Shown piece after piece: positions 51,846 through 62,056 of a stretch of DNA of 64,000 bases (its first letter is position 1; every line of letters begins with the position of its first letter). The notes beneath the pieces are model-generated. The model made no database searches and was not told where the DNA came from. It saw only the letters and a list, made by a program, of their open reading frames with translations. The position numbers and the translations under genes are program-made. Origin of the DNA: Tubulanus polymorphus (taxonomy: Eukaryota > Nemertea > Palaeonemertea > Tubulaniformes > Tubulanidae); contig NC_134030.1 in NCBI RefSeq assembly GCF_964204645.1, positions 14,844,447-14,908,446 on the forward strand. Direction: 5' to 3'.

Positions 51846-53064
51846 CTGGGAGAAACGACCTAGCGTTTCTCATCGTTACAACGATGCGTGCTACAACTGC
51901 GGTGAATTAGGGCACAAACGTCGTGATATCCCGAAACGTAGTGATCGAAATCGTCACGAGCCGAATCGTAGTGATGAAACAGTTCGCAAAGAGGTAAAAT
52001 TTGTTACCGTTGGAGGGTATCGTCCGTCGTCCTTAAGAGCGAACGCGCGTGAATTTGTTCCGGACAAGTCGTTTTCCGATCCAGGGCCATTAATCGAACT
52101 TCAAGTTAATACTTCGGCAATGCATGATTTGGTGGATTCGGGTGCTTCGGTAACGTTAGTAACCGAAGATTTGTGTAAAAAACTGTGCGTAAAGCCAGTG
52201 AAACGTAACGAAACCATTCTGCAATGGTTTGAAGGTTCCACCTTCTCGCCGTCGGGTGTCGTCATGCTCGACATTGGTTGCTGTGGCCTGACGCTGAGTG
52301 TGGAATGTGTCGTCGTGGAGTCGATGTCAACTCCGGTTTTGATTGGCAGAGACTTTATCTACAGAGCTGGATTGACGGTGGATTTCGCCGCAGGAGATTA
52401 TTGGATCTCCACATCTCGCCCTGTTATTAAGTGGCCGTTGTTGGGTACTGAGATTCGTCGTTCCCAACAACTCGAGTTCGAGGATCAACAGCCCGACGTG
52501 GATTCGCGTGATGCTGAGCCGTTTACCGACGTTGAATGCCACGAGGCCGTTGAAGCGATATTGAGCGAATTTCCTGACGTTATTAGCGATTCTCCGGGTA
52601 GAACTCGTGTCTTACAACACGAGATCGTTTTGGACGACAACACCCCGGTCAGGCAGAAACCGTATAATCTGTCTCCTGCGAAACGTCGAGCAGCCGAAGA
52701 ACAGATTCCGGAAATGTTACGCAGCGGCGTAATTGAAGAATCTAAATCACCATGGCGGAGTCCGATCGTTATGGTTCTGAAACCTAACGGAAAATTTCGT
52801 ATGTGCGTCGACTACCGAAAGTTAAATGCGAAAACTAAATCGGATGCGTATCCGATGAAAAAGCTCGACGATATTCTTTCGCGTTTGCACGGTGCCCGGG
52901 TTTTCTCAAAGCTTGACATGAAGTCTGGATTTTGGCAGGTGCCATTACGGAAAGAAGACAGAGAGTTAACCGCTTTCTCCTTGGGGGAGAACCTGTATCA
53001 ATTCAAGGTATTACCTTTTGGTGTAAAAAATGGACCTTCCAGCGCCTCATGGAAAAGGTTTTGA
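51846..53064 (+). pseudogene. Nucleocapsid knuckle, protease and N-terminal reverse transcriptase
   Basis: The zinc knuckle 'CYNCGELGHKRRDI' has Ile where the last Cys of CCHC is expected. The protease active site is 'LVDSGASVTLV'. RT begins 'RQKPYNLSPAKRRAAEEQIP', 'SPWRSPIVMVLKPNGKFRMC', 'VDYRKLNAKT', 'FSKLDMKSGFWQVPL', 'FKVLPFGVKNGPS', then a deletion changes frame at about 53038. Confidence 0.8.
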
Positions 53065-53880
53065 GAAAGCACGGGTGCCTCGGAAAGTTTTGCGAGGTCG
53101 AATTTGACGACATCATTATTTATTCCCTCACATGGGAGGAGCACTTTGAGCATTTAAGAATAGTGTTACAATGTAGGCAGGTCTTACTGCAAGTCTAGAA
53201 AAGAGTAGATTTTTGTGACCGATACAGTGTATGTAGGTCACGGGGTATCTAAAATCGGTATTTCCGCTGGGCCGGAAAAGGTTCAGGCTATCGTGGACTA
53301 TCCTGCTCCTACGAATCGTCGACAGTTAGATCGTTTCCTTGGAATGGTGGGTTGGTTTTCCAAATTTATTCCAAATTGCTCCACCATAGCTGAACCGCTT
53401 TTTCAGTTACGTAGAGAGGAAATTAGTTGGTGTTGGTCAACTGAATGCGAAGGTCCATTTCTCAGGCTTAAGGACCTTATCTGCTCCGCCCCTTGCTTAA
53501 CTCATCCGGATCCGGATGCTGATTTTGAATTACATACTGATGCGAGTGGGGTGCGTCTGGGTGCGTCTCTGAACCAGGTTCAAGATGGAGTCCTTAAGCC
53601 AATCGGTTTTAGTAGTAGAACATTAAATGTTGCCGAGCGCAACTATAGTACGACAGAAAGAGAAATATTAGCGGTCGTTTGGGCCTTAGAAAAGTGGCGA
53701 CTCCTAGTTGAAGGGCGACTCATTACTGTTGTAACTGACCATCAGGCGTTGACGTGGATTTTCATTACAAAGACTAATTACAAAGACTGATTAATTTATC
53801 GCCCCGGCTTTATCGTTGGGTACTGAGTGTTCAGGATTTCGATTTCGAAATAAGGTATAGAAAAGGAAAACTCCACGTCG
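53040..53880 (+). pseudogene. Reverse transcriptase C-terminal part and RNase H
   Basis: 'FQRLMEKVLRKHG' and 'FDDIIIYS' (catalytic YxDD box reads EFDD), a stop at 53198, then 'GPEKVQAIVDYPAPTNRRQL', 'RFLGMVGWFSKFIPNCS' and RNase H 'FELHTDASGVRLGASLNQ', 'YSTTEREILAVVWALEKWRL', 'VVTDHQALTWI'. A small duplication of ATTACAAAGACT at 53764 ends the frame at 53790; the RNase H end continues to 'RYRKGKLHVVPDALSRDPRF'. Confidence 0.8.
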
Positions 53881-55433
53881 TGCCTGATGCGTTAAGTAGG
53901 GATCCTAGGTTCGATCCGATTTTGTCGGTTGGTGTTATTGATGTAGAATTCGGTGATGATATTTGTCAGGACAATAATTGTATTAAACCTACCGGTGATT
54001 TGATAGATTGGATCCAGTGCGATGTTTGTAAATATTGGTATCATGATGTTTGTGTGGGAGTCGATCCAGAGGATGCCGAGAATTTAGATTTTAATTGCAA
54101 GAATTGTCTTCTCGAGAAACGAGATGCTGATCCTCTGGATCGGGTCCCACTTCCTATTATTGATCTTCCAATTCCTGGAATGGATCAGTTAGCCCAGCTA
54201 CAACTGGATGATCCTTTTTTGGGCTCGGTCATAAAGTATTTGCAAGATGGTGAGGGCGACCATGCATCTACTAAGCTGAAGAATTTTTCCAAAAACTGTG
54301 TTTTTGAGCAATATCTTTATAGAATAACGAAGTCAGGTAGACAAGTTGTAGTACCTGATATTTTGAGGTATCATGTAGTGAGGGAGATGCATGATTGCCC
54401 CACGGCTGGTCATTTCGGTAGAAAAAAGACCATGTTGAGAGTTCTCAAGTTTTTCTATTGGATCGGTGTAGGAAAAGATATACGTAATTATGTCAGAGGC
54501 TGCGAGGTTTGTCAAAAAATTAAGGCTCGGTATAGAAAACCTGCTGGGTTTATGGAGTCTGTAGTTTCAAACTCGCCCTGGGAATTGGTGGGTGATCTCG
54601 TCGGTCCCTTGCCGGAGTCATATTCAGGTCATAAATATATTTTAGTTGTAAGAGGTCATTTCTCTAAGTGGGTCGAGTTTTTCCCTTTAAAAAGAGCAAC
54701 TGGGAAAGAAGTAGCCATATGTCTCGTGAGGGATGTGTTTACCAGGTTCGGTCCACCATCACGGTTGTTAACTGACAACGGTTCCCAGTTTGTTTCGAAG
54801 TTTTTGAAGGCTGCGTGTAGTCATTGGGGAGTATCGTTAATCCACTGTACACCGTACCACCCTCAGTGTAATTGGGTGGAAAGGGTTAATCGAGATTTGA
54901 AATCTATGTTATCCTGTTCAGTTTGGGAGAATGGGAGTGATCATAGGGGTTGGGACGTGCACTTAGCAGAGTTTAGGTTCGCGATCAACTCCGTTGAAAA
55001 TAACAGTACCGGATAAAGTCCGGCGGTGCTCGCTCTGTCTCGAGAGTTGTTTCATCCTGTTATTAATCGTGTTAATCGTAAGGATCCAGCCTTAGTTCCG
55101 GTCGCTGAGGCCTTGAAGCGTTTTTGTAAATATAAAGTTGCCGCAGACCGGAAGCGTGTAAAGTTAGCTATTTCGCGAATGTCAGCCCAAGCTCAGTTAA
55201 GAAAACAAGGCTATGATAAGAAACGTCGAAATGTAGATATTAAAGTGGGTGACAAGGTGTTAGTTAAGACTCATTTTTTGTCAGATGCTTCAAAGAATTT
55301 TGCATCAAAATTAGCTCCTAAGTGGAAGGGTCCATATGTTGTTGAAGAAAGAGTTGGTAGTGTAGATTTTAGAATTCGAACTGGTCGTGGTCTTGAGACT
55401 TGGCATGCTGACAAGTTGAAGTTGTTTTATTAA
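53880..55433 (+). pseudogene. PHD finger plus integrase (Ty3/gypsy)
   Basis: After the RNase H end, 'CQDNNCIKPTGDLIDWIQCD' and 'VCKYWYHDVCVGVDPEDAEN', then 'FNCKNC', form a PHD-type zinc finger (Cys4-His-Cys3). Integrase follows: zinc domain 'HDCPTAGHFGRKKT' and 'CEVCQKIKARYR', core Asp in 'WELVGDLVGPLPESY', 'LLTDNGSQFVSKFL', Glu in 'NWVERVNRDLKSM'. A TAA replaces one codon at 55014. The C-terminal 'LAPKWKGPYVVEERVG' is the GPY/F motif. A PHD finger may bind histone tails and guide integration. Confidence 0.8.
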
Positions 55434-55497
55434 TAATTGTTTTGAATACACAGTTGTAGTTTATTTGGTCATCTCTGTCTTTAATAGAGCCAGATCT

Positions 55498-55510
55498 TAG
55501 GAGAGGGGTA
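55498..55510 (+). other. Polypurine tract
   Basis: AGGAGAGGGGTA immediately before the 3' LTR. Confidence 0.8.
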
Positions 55511-55727
55511 TGTAGTGGGCTTGATTACATACAAGCGCCATCTATCGTTGTAATAGGTCAATTGTAATAAAATTGTATTGATGTTGAGTACTTCCGGGTA
55601 CATGGCGTGCGTGGTCGACGCTTTCGATAATAAAGTTGGTACGATGTCTGGTCATCGTGTGTTGTAGTTGTTCTTTGTGTGTCGCTGTCATCGGAGGACA
55701 TCGGTCACGCTGAGAAGAACCTCTACA
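55511..55727 (+). repeat. 3' LTR
   Basis: TGTAGTGGGCTTGATTAC...GAACCTCTACA, 217 bp, paired with 50407-50623. Confidence 0.95.
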
Positions 55728-55731
55728 TAGT

Positions 55732-56575
55732 ACACTATCCCTGATGGAATAATAAGCTCCACTCGACAAACTCGTTCCCGTGCATTGTTATCTGTTTCAG
55801 CACACAGAGCCTCTACCATCAATTCCTAACCCCTGTTCGACCAACTTTGGGCGTTTTCCTTTGAAATAGTCTAATTGTAAAAGTTAAGCATCTAAGTTAA
55901 TGCTGCATCTTTATTATGAAACCTAAGAAAGATTATTCTATTTATTTAGGCCTATTCAATTTTCTGTCCACTACTACCACGTGGAAAAAAGACCCAGTCA
56001 AAATTGTGCATCACGCTTTGACGAAGAAATCGGTTCTAGGCTATAAATTTTACGACTCAAAGAATCTTTTTCTCAAAAAAGCCGCTTTGTGTTTGATGCA
56101 AAATATCATTTGCTTTAAAAATGTGTAACTAGGCCAAATCAAAAGGATATTTCAAGAGCAAACTTTGCCGGGCCAAGAGCCATATTGAATTCAATTTTTT
56201 CCCAACCATTATGCCTCTTTAATCATAACATTATTTACCCTATTTCAAGATCTTAGGCCTACAAGTAGAGAGAGGGCCTACGTTGGGTTCAAATCGGAAT
56301 TTTAAGATTTATTTCATTTAATTCCAGGTTTTCACTGTAGATTATTAAAGACATGTGGCATTTTTGGGAGTTCATAGTTGTTTGATAATCCATCATTTGT
56401 AAGTGTAAGGCTATTTGAGGGATTCGAAACCGACATTTTGTAAATTTTGTAGCTTTATTACGTTTAATTCCAGATGTTAATCATGACAGGGTTCATTTTG
56501 GGGGTTTGTCAGCGAGTTGGTATGCTGTCGGCAGAAGTAGTTTGATAATTCCCCACTCATCACCACAAGTAATTT
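55732..56575. other. No gene recognised; left border of Polinton copy 3 not found
   Basis: No ORF of note and no sequence related to the TIRs of copies 1 and 2. Polinton copy 3 begins somewhere after about 56500, judged by the first gene. Its left TIR is either lost or too diverged to see. Confidence 0.4.
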
Positions 56576-56588
56576 TTTTTCCTTATAA

Positions 56589-56999
56589 ATGGGAGAGAAT
56601 AAGACAGAACACATTGATGTTAATGAAAATCAATATTATTGTCCATATTGTAAAAAATACATTGATAAATCTCGAAAATCGCGTCATGAAAAATCTTCAA
56701 ATCATATAAAAAATGTTATAGATTTTGAAACTTCAGAAAATTCCAATGAAAGAAAAGAACGATTAGAAAATATGAATGTGGATGAAATAAAATGTGAAGT
56801 TTGTAATGAATTTATAGTAAAAAGGAATTATAATAGACATCTCGAATCACAAAAACACCATCAAAATTTGAGTAATTATGTTTTAGGAAAAGATTATTTC
56901 GATGATAAACCTCAAAAAGTAAAAAACCAACTTCAAAAACTAAATCCATTTCAAATAAACCTTACATGGAAAATGTTAGAAATTATATTGATTCACTAG
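56589..56999 (+). CDS. C2H2 zinc-finger protein, Polinton copy 3
   Basis: An intact 136-codon frame. Finger 1 'YYCPYCKKYIDKSRKSRHEK' with the last His in SSNH; finger 2 'IKCEVCNEFIVKRNYNRHLE' with the last His in SQKHH. An ATAAATGGG start follows a TTTTTTTTCC tract. Its 3' end overlaps the PolB start (56966) in another frame. The homologue in copy 2 ends before PolB, so the natural stop may have been nearer 56930. Confidence 0.7.
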   Translation: MGENKTEHIDVNENQYYCPYCKKYIDKSRKSRHEKSSNHIKNVIDFETSENSNERKERLENMNVDEIKCEVCNEFIVKRNYNRHLESQKHHQNLSNYVLGKDYFDDKPQKVKNQLQKLNPFQINLTWKMLEIILIH

Positions 57000-59900
57000 A
57001 AATAAAAGATACAATTGAAATATTAGAAACATTACGTATTAAAATTGGTCCTACAGCTATTATATTTAGATTTTTTAAAGGTACAACAATAGAAGATTAT
57101 AGTAAATTTAATGAAATAATAGAAAAAATACTAGATTTGATAACAGATGTTGAATATCCAAAAATTAGTATCTCTGGGAAAGTAAGTTTTTTAAAGTCAG
57201 AAGAGAAAATGGATTATAATATTCAAACACTCTCTGAAGAAATAATTTCAAAAACGCAAATAAAAGAGAAGTTAGAAAAAATATTTAATGAATTTAAACG
57301 TCATATTGAAGAAAGATATTTTGAGGGTTCTGGTTTATCATTAAATGAAATTATATTTTTAGATTTAAGTGTTTATAATACAAAAAGAAATAAAACATCA
57401 AAAAGTAATAAAATGTTTAAAAATGATTCAAACTTTACAACAGAAAAGGAGGATATTAAAGGATCATATTATATTAAATTACCATTTACAACAAAAGCAG
57501 TGATAAATGTTCAAAATGAAGATAATAAATGTTTTCTGTGGGCAATTATTAGTTGCTTACACGCAACAGAAGATATTACACATAGTTTTAGAATAACAAA
57601 TTACCGGAAATATGAAACATTATATAAAATTGATCAATATCCAGTAACTATAAAAATGATTTCTAAAATAGAAAAAGTTAATAATTTAAAAATAAATGTA
57701 TTCGAATTAATGCAATTACCAAAGACAAAAGGTGAAAATATTAAAGATTATACATTGGAAGCTTTATATTTAACAGAATATTATGATGATGAAAATGCTA
57801 TAGATTTGTTATATTACAAAAAAGATGAAAATGAACATTATATGTGGTTAAAACAAATTGATTTATTCTTTAGAACAGAAAGTGATCATCATCGTAAAAT
57901 TTATCTATGTAGAAAATGTTTATCTAAATTTATGACTGAGAATACATTATTAAAACATAAAGAATTATGTGATAATAAAGATTTTTGTAAATTAATAATG
58001 CCAACAGAAAAAGATTATAAATTGCAATTTACTAATCATAAATTTAAGAATATTGTTCCATTTGTAATTTATGGGGATTTTGAATCGTTGAATAAAGAAT
58101 TAACTGATCAAGATAGAAAAGAAATATATAATAGAAAGCAATTATTAAAATCAATGGATAAAGGAAATGAATTAAATGAAGACACAACACAAGACCCACC
58201 AATTATAAATACAATTAAAAAAGTTCATCAAAGAGCTGCTGCTTATGGAATTTATATAAAATCAAATTATCCTGAATTATATGAAAGTCAATATATTTCT
58301 TTTAGAGGTAAAAATGTAGTTAATGTTTTTTGTGACAAAATGATTGAATTAGAAAGTGATTTTGCAAAATTATTAAACAAAAATAAAAGAATAGTTATGA
58401 CAAAAGAAGATGAAATTGATTTTAATTATGCAACTCATTGTTGTTATTGTGAAAAACGTTTTTATTCATTTGATAAAAAAGTTAGAGATCATGATCATTT
58501 CAATTCAAAATATCGTGGAGCTGCTCATGAAGATTGCAATTTACAAGCTAAGAAAGTTAATTTCGTACCAATATTATTTCATAATTTATCAGGCTATGAT
58601 ACCCATCTATTTATAAAACAATTATCAAAGAAATTGGGTACAATTAATCAAGAAATATAAGAATATAATGCTATGAATGGTGTAAATGTAAGAAAATATG
58701 ATTTTAAACTATTAGCTTAAACATCTGAAAATTATATTTCATTTCCATTTGGTTGCATTAGATTTTTAGATTCCTATAGATTTCTAGCAAGTTCATTAGA
58801 TAATTTATCAAAATAGTTGATAATGATTTTGTTATAACTCGATATTATTATCCAAATGAACAAGATTTTAAATTATTGAGATATAAAGGTGCAATTCCTT
58901 ATTCATTTTATAAAACACACAATGATTTTAATGTAACAGAATTATTAAAAGATCAATTTTATGATCAATTAAAAGAGGAGTATGCGAAGTGTTTAATAGA
59001 ACATTAAATATTTGGAACCATTTTAAGATGAAAAATCATGGTGAATTAGTTGATTTATATTTAAAATCAGATGTTATGATATTGGCTGACATATTTGAAA
59101 AATTTAGAGAAGTTAATTTGAATCATTTTAATGTTGATCCTTGTTATTGCTACTCTAGTCCTGGTTTAACCTGGCAATGTGGTTTAAAATATACAAATGT
59201 AGAATTAGATTTATTAAAAGAACCAGACATGGTTTTATTATTTGAAAAATCAATTAGAGGTGGAATTAGTGGTGTTATGGGAGGTATTTTAAAGCAAATG
59301 ATGAATATAAATTATTATATATTGACGCCAATAATTTATATGGTTGGGCAATGATGCAACCTCAACCATATAAAAATTTTATATTAACAGAAGTTGAAAA
59401 TGATGATAAAACTGATTGGGAAAGCGCAATTGCGAGTTTAAAAGATGAAGCACCAATTGGTTATTTCTTTGTTGTTGATTTAGAATATCCTGAAAATATA
59501 AAGTTTAAAACAAGAAACTTACCTTATTGTCCAGAACATTTAACTGTAGATGATAGTTATTTAAGTGAATACCAGAAGAAAATAAAACCGAAAGATCATG
59601 TTTTTACAGAAAAATTAATACTTACTCAAAATAATAAATACAATTATATCGTTCATTATAGAATGTTAAAATTTTATCTAAAACAAGGAATGAAATTAAA
59701 GAAAGTACATAGATATATTGAATTTAATCAATCGAAGTGATTAGAAAAATATATAGATTTCAATACTCAACAGAGAACCATATCAAAAACAGATTTCGAA
59801 AAAGATTTTTTTAAATTAATGAACAATAGTTTTTATGGTAAAACATGCGAAAATATTAGAAATAGAAATGATATTGAATTAGTAAATAATTCTGAAAGAT

Positions 59901-60113
59901 TAAGACACCTACAATCAAGTCCTAGGCATTTAGGAAATAAAAGATTTGAAGATTATTTAACCGCAGTTAAAAAGAACGTCAATGAAATTTAATAAACCTA
60001 TATTCATTGGTTCAACTGTTTTAGAAGTATCAAAATTATTAATGTATGATTTTTATTATAATGTTTTACAACCACTTTTTGGGGAAAAGCATATTGAAAT
60101 ATTATATTTTGAT
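56966..60113 (+). pseudogene. Protein-primed DNA polymerase B up to motif C, copy 3
   Basis: The start MENVRNYIDSLE matches the other copies. A 564-codon open part contains the N-terminal domain, a CRKCL/H finger-like segment ('YLCRKCLSKFMTENTLLKHK'), exonuclease I 'VIYGDFESLNKEL', Cys/His insertion 'CCYCEKRF...VRDHDHFNSKYRGAAHEDCN' and motif II 'FHNLSGYDTHLFI'. TAA at 58660, then further stops and frame changes (about 58720, 58815, 58980, 59290, 59740, 59970). Motif A 'YIDANNLYGWAMM', motif B 'FKLMNNSFYGKTCENI' and 'HIEILYFD' at motif C follow. The polymerase is interrupted by the intein after that Asp, and its C-terminus is absent. Confidence 0.85.
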
Positions 60114-60985
60114 TCTGTAACAGCTGACACCCCAATATTATTAAAATGTAATGATAAAATATTGATAAGAAGAATTTCAGAAATAATTCCAAAACAAAAT
60201 GAATGTTATATTTCATATGGTGAAAAAGAATTAATACAAATAAATGGATTAATGGATGTTTGGACAAGAAATGGATGGAAAAAATTAAAGAATATTATTA
60301 GGCATAAAACAAAAAAGAAAATCTATAGAGTTAGAACTAAATTAGGGTTTGTAGATGTTACAGAAGATCATAGTTTAATTAAACGAAATGGCTATGAAAT
60401 AAAACCAACTGATATAAAAATTGGAGATGAATTATTACATAAAAGATTTTTCCAAAGAATGAATCATATGTCATTTGATGAAATAATTGATAATATTTAT
60501 AATATAGAACCCGAAACATTAGAAGAAAAAGAATATTTTATCAAAGGATTTTTCATGGGCGATGGTTCAGCAGGTGTGTATAATTATGTATGGGGTAATA
60601 AATATTGTTGGTATTTATGCAATCAAGACTTAAAATTATTAGAAAGAATTAAGAAATTCTGTGAAGAAGTTTATTCACATAAAACATTTAGAATCATGGA
60701 TCATATGAAATCATCAGCAGTTTATAGAATACTTGTAAATAATCCTAAAGATTTTGCTATAAAATATAATGATGAATTCTATATTCATACAATAGTGAAA
60801 AGTAATACTTCAACAAAAGAAAAGATAGTTCCAGATAATGTATCAAATGCAAAAAATAATTTAAGAAAATGGTTCTTCATTGGATTCTACGCAGCAGATG
60901 GTGCTAAAAAATTTACAAAGGATAAAAATAAGGTGGTCAAGGTGATTATTATATTGATATCACTTATAAACGTGAAAACAAAATC
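60114..60985 (+). other. Intein with LAGLIDADG endonuclease in PolB motif C (C-terminus lost)
   Basis: The extein 'HIEILYFD' runs straight into 'SVTADTPILLKCND', an intein block A with Ser1. Block B is 'RVRTKLGFVDVTEDHSLIKR' (TxxH-type, 60320-60383). A two-motif LAGLIDADG endonuclease follows: 'EYFIKGFFMGDGSAGVY' (~60533-60580) and 'WFFIGFYAADGAKKFTK' (~60870-60920). In copy 2 the same position reads YFD-TDS without interruption, so the insertion lies between Asp and TD, the known pol-c site of archaeal and giant-virus polymerases. The frame seems to change at about 60934, and the C-terminal splicing blocks and the rest of PolB are deleted. It cannot splice as it stands. Confidence 0.85.
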
Positions 60986-62053
60986 AGAATCAACTTTAGA
61001 AAAATTAGAACCAGATAGAATTAAAAGAATTAGTAATAGTAATGTAATGATTGATGTTACGCAAAAAGAAAGAGATGATAATATAGACGTATTTAAACAA
61101 AAAATTAATGAATTATTAGAAATAATCAAAAAGAAATCAGAAACAGAAACCACTTCTGAACAGAATAAAACTTCCAAAACTAGTAAACTTAAATCAAATA
61201 AAGTTCCAATTGAAAAACTTTTACCGAATGGATTAATTGATGCAACAGATCAAGAATTAGAAGATTTAAATAATATATTTTCTGTTGAAGCAATTAGAGA
61301 AATTAAAAGTATAAGGCTTGCATCTGATAAAATTGCGCATGATAAAAGTATAAGAGATTTTAAAATTAGAACTTTAGAAAAAGAATTAACTGATAAAAAT
61401 AAAGAAAAAGAACAATTAAAGTCTGATTTAGATCATCAATTAATTTATGAAATAGAATAAAGGCAAAAAGAATTACGTTTAGAAAAAGAAAAAGATGATT
61501 TAGAATATAACATAGAATTACAAAAAGAAGAAATTAAATTATTATTAAAATCATATGATTATAATATTAATAGATTAAAAGTTATTTTTAAAGATTTGTT
61601 GATTAAACCAAATTCTGAAATATCATTGAAAGATAGAATAAGTTATTATTTAAATTAGAAGGAATAACAATTCTTTCAATTCTAACAGCTGTAACTATGT
61701 TATTTACAACAATTGGTTTAGCAATATCAAATGCTTTAAAATCTACTCCTACTCCAAATAAACCGGATAAACCCCCGAATGATAATAATTCTTTACAAGA
61801 TAAAGTTAAAGATGGTTTGAAAAAATTAGCAAAATATTTATGGGAACTATCTAAAAAATCTGCTGCAGCTTTACCAGGAATTATTGCATCAATTGTTGGT
61901 TTTATATTGAAATCTGCTGGGAATATTCTTAACTTTGCCGCTGAACATATTATTTTATTTTTAATTACAGTTGTAAGTGCTATTATTTTTGGGTTAGTGA
62001 ATATGATATCAAAAAGATATCAAGAAAAAATAATTAATTTTTTTTTTAAATAA
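60960..62053 (+). pseudogene. Coiled-coil and membrane protein, copy 3, fused to intein by deletion
   Basis: Its N-terminal start is missing. The frame enters from the intein and reads 'IKRISNSNVMIDVTQKERDD', a Ser/Thr/Lys linker, 'LLPNGLIDATDQELEDL', and coiled coil 'FKIRTLEKELTDKNKEKEQL' to TAA 61460. Further coil, then a 1-nt loss at about 61640. From 61697 it is open: 'MLFTTIGLAISNALKSTPTP', 'KKSAAALPGIIASIVGFILK' to IINFFFK. The part after about 61560 is almost identical to 40905-41355. It belongs to the capsid module and probably once had its own start. Confidence 0.7.
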
Positions 62054-62056
62054 ATG
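62029..62056 (+). promoter_or_regulatory. Late-type start motif of capsid gene, copy 3
   Basis: TTAATTTTTTTTTTAAATAAATGAT over the start at 62054, matching 41353-41378 of copy 2. Confidence 0.55.

Larger units (their letters stand above)
50407..55727 (+). mobile_element. Ty3/gypsy LTR retrotransposon, full length but disabled
   Basis: 5321 bp with 217-bp LTRs, a 4-bp flanking repeat TAGT (50403-50406 and 55728-55731), a primer-binding site and a polypurine tract. The order gag, protease, RT, RNase H, integrase is Ty3/gypsy. At least six frame breaks or stops lie in the coding region. Confidence 0.9.

Noticed and set aside
55732-56575. Left TIR of Polinton copy 3
   Set aside because: No similarity to the TIR motifs of copies 1 or 2 (CTCGACC..TCAACCTTTAA) was seen on either strand.
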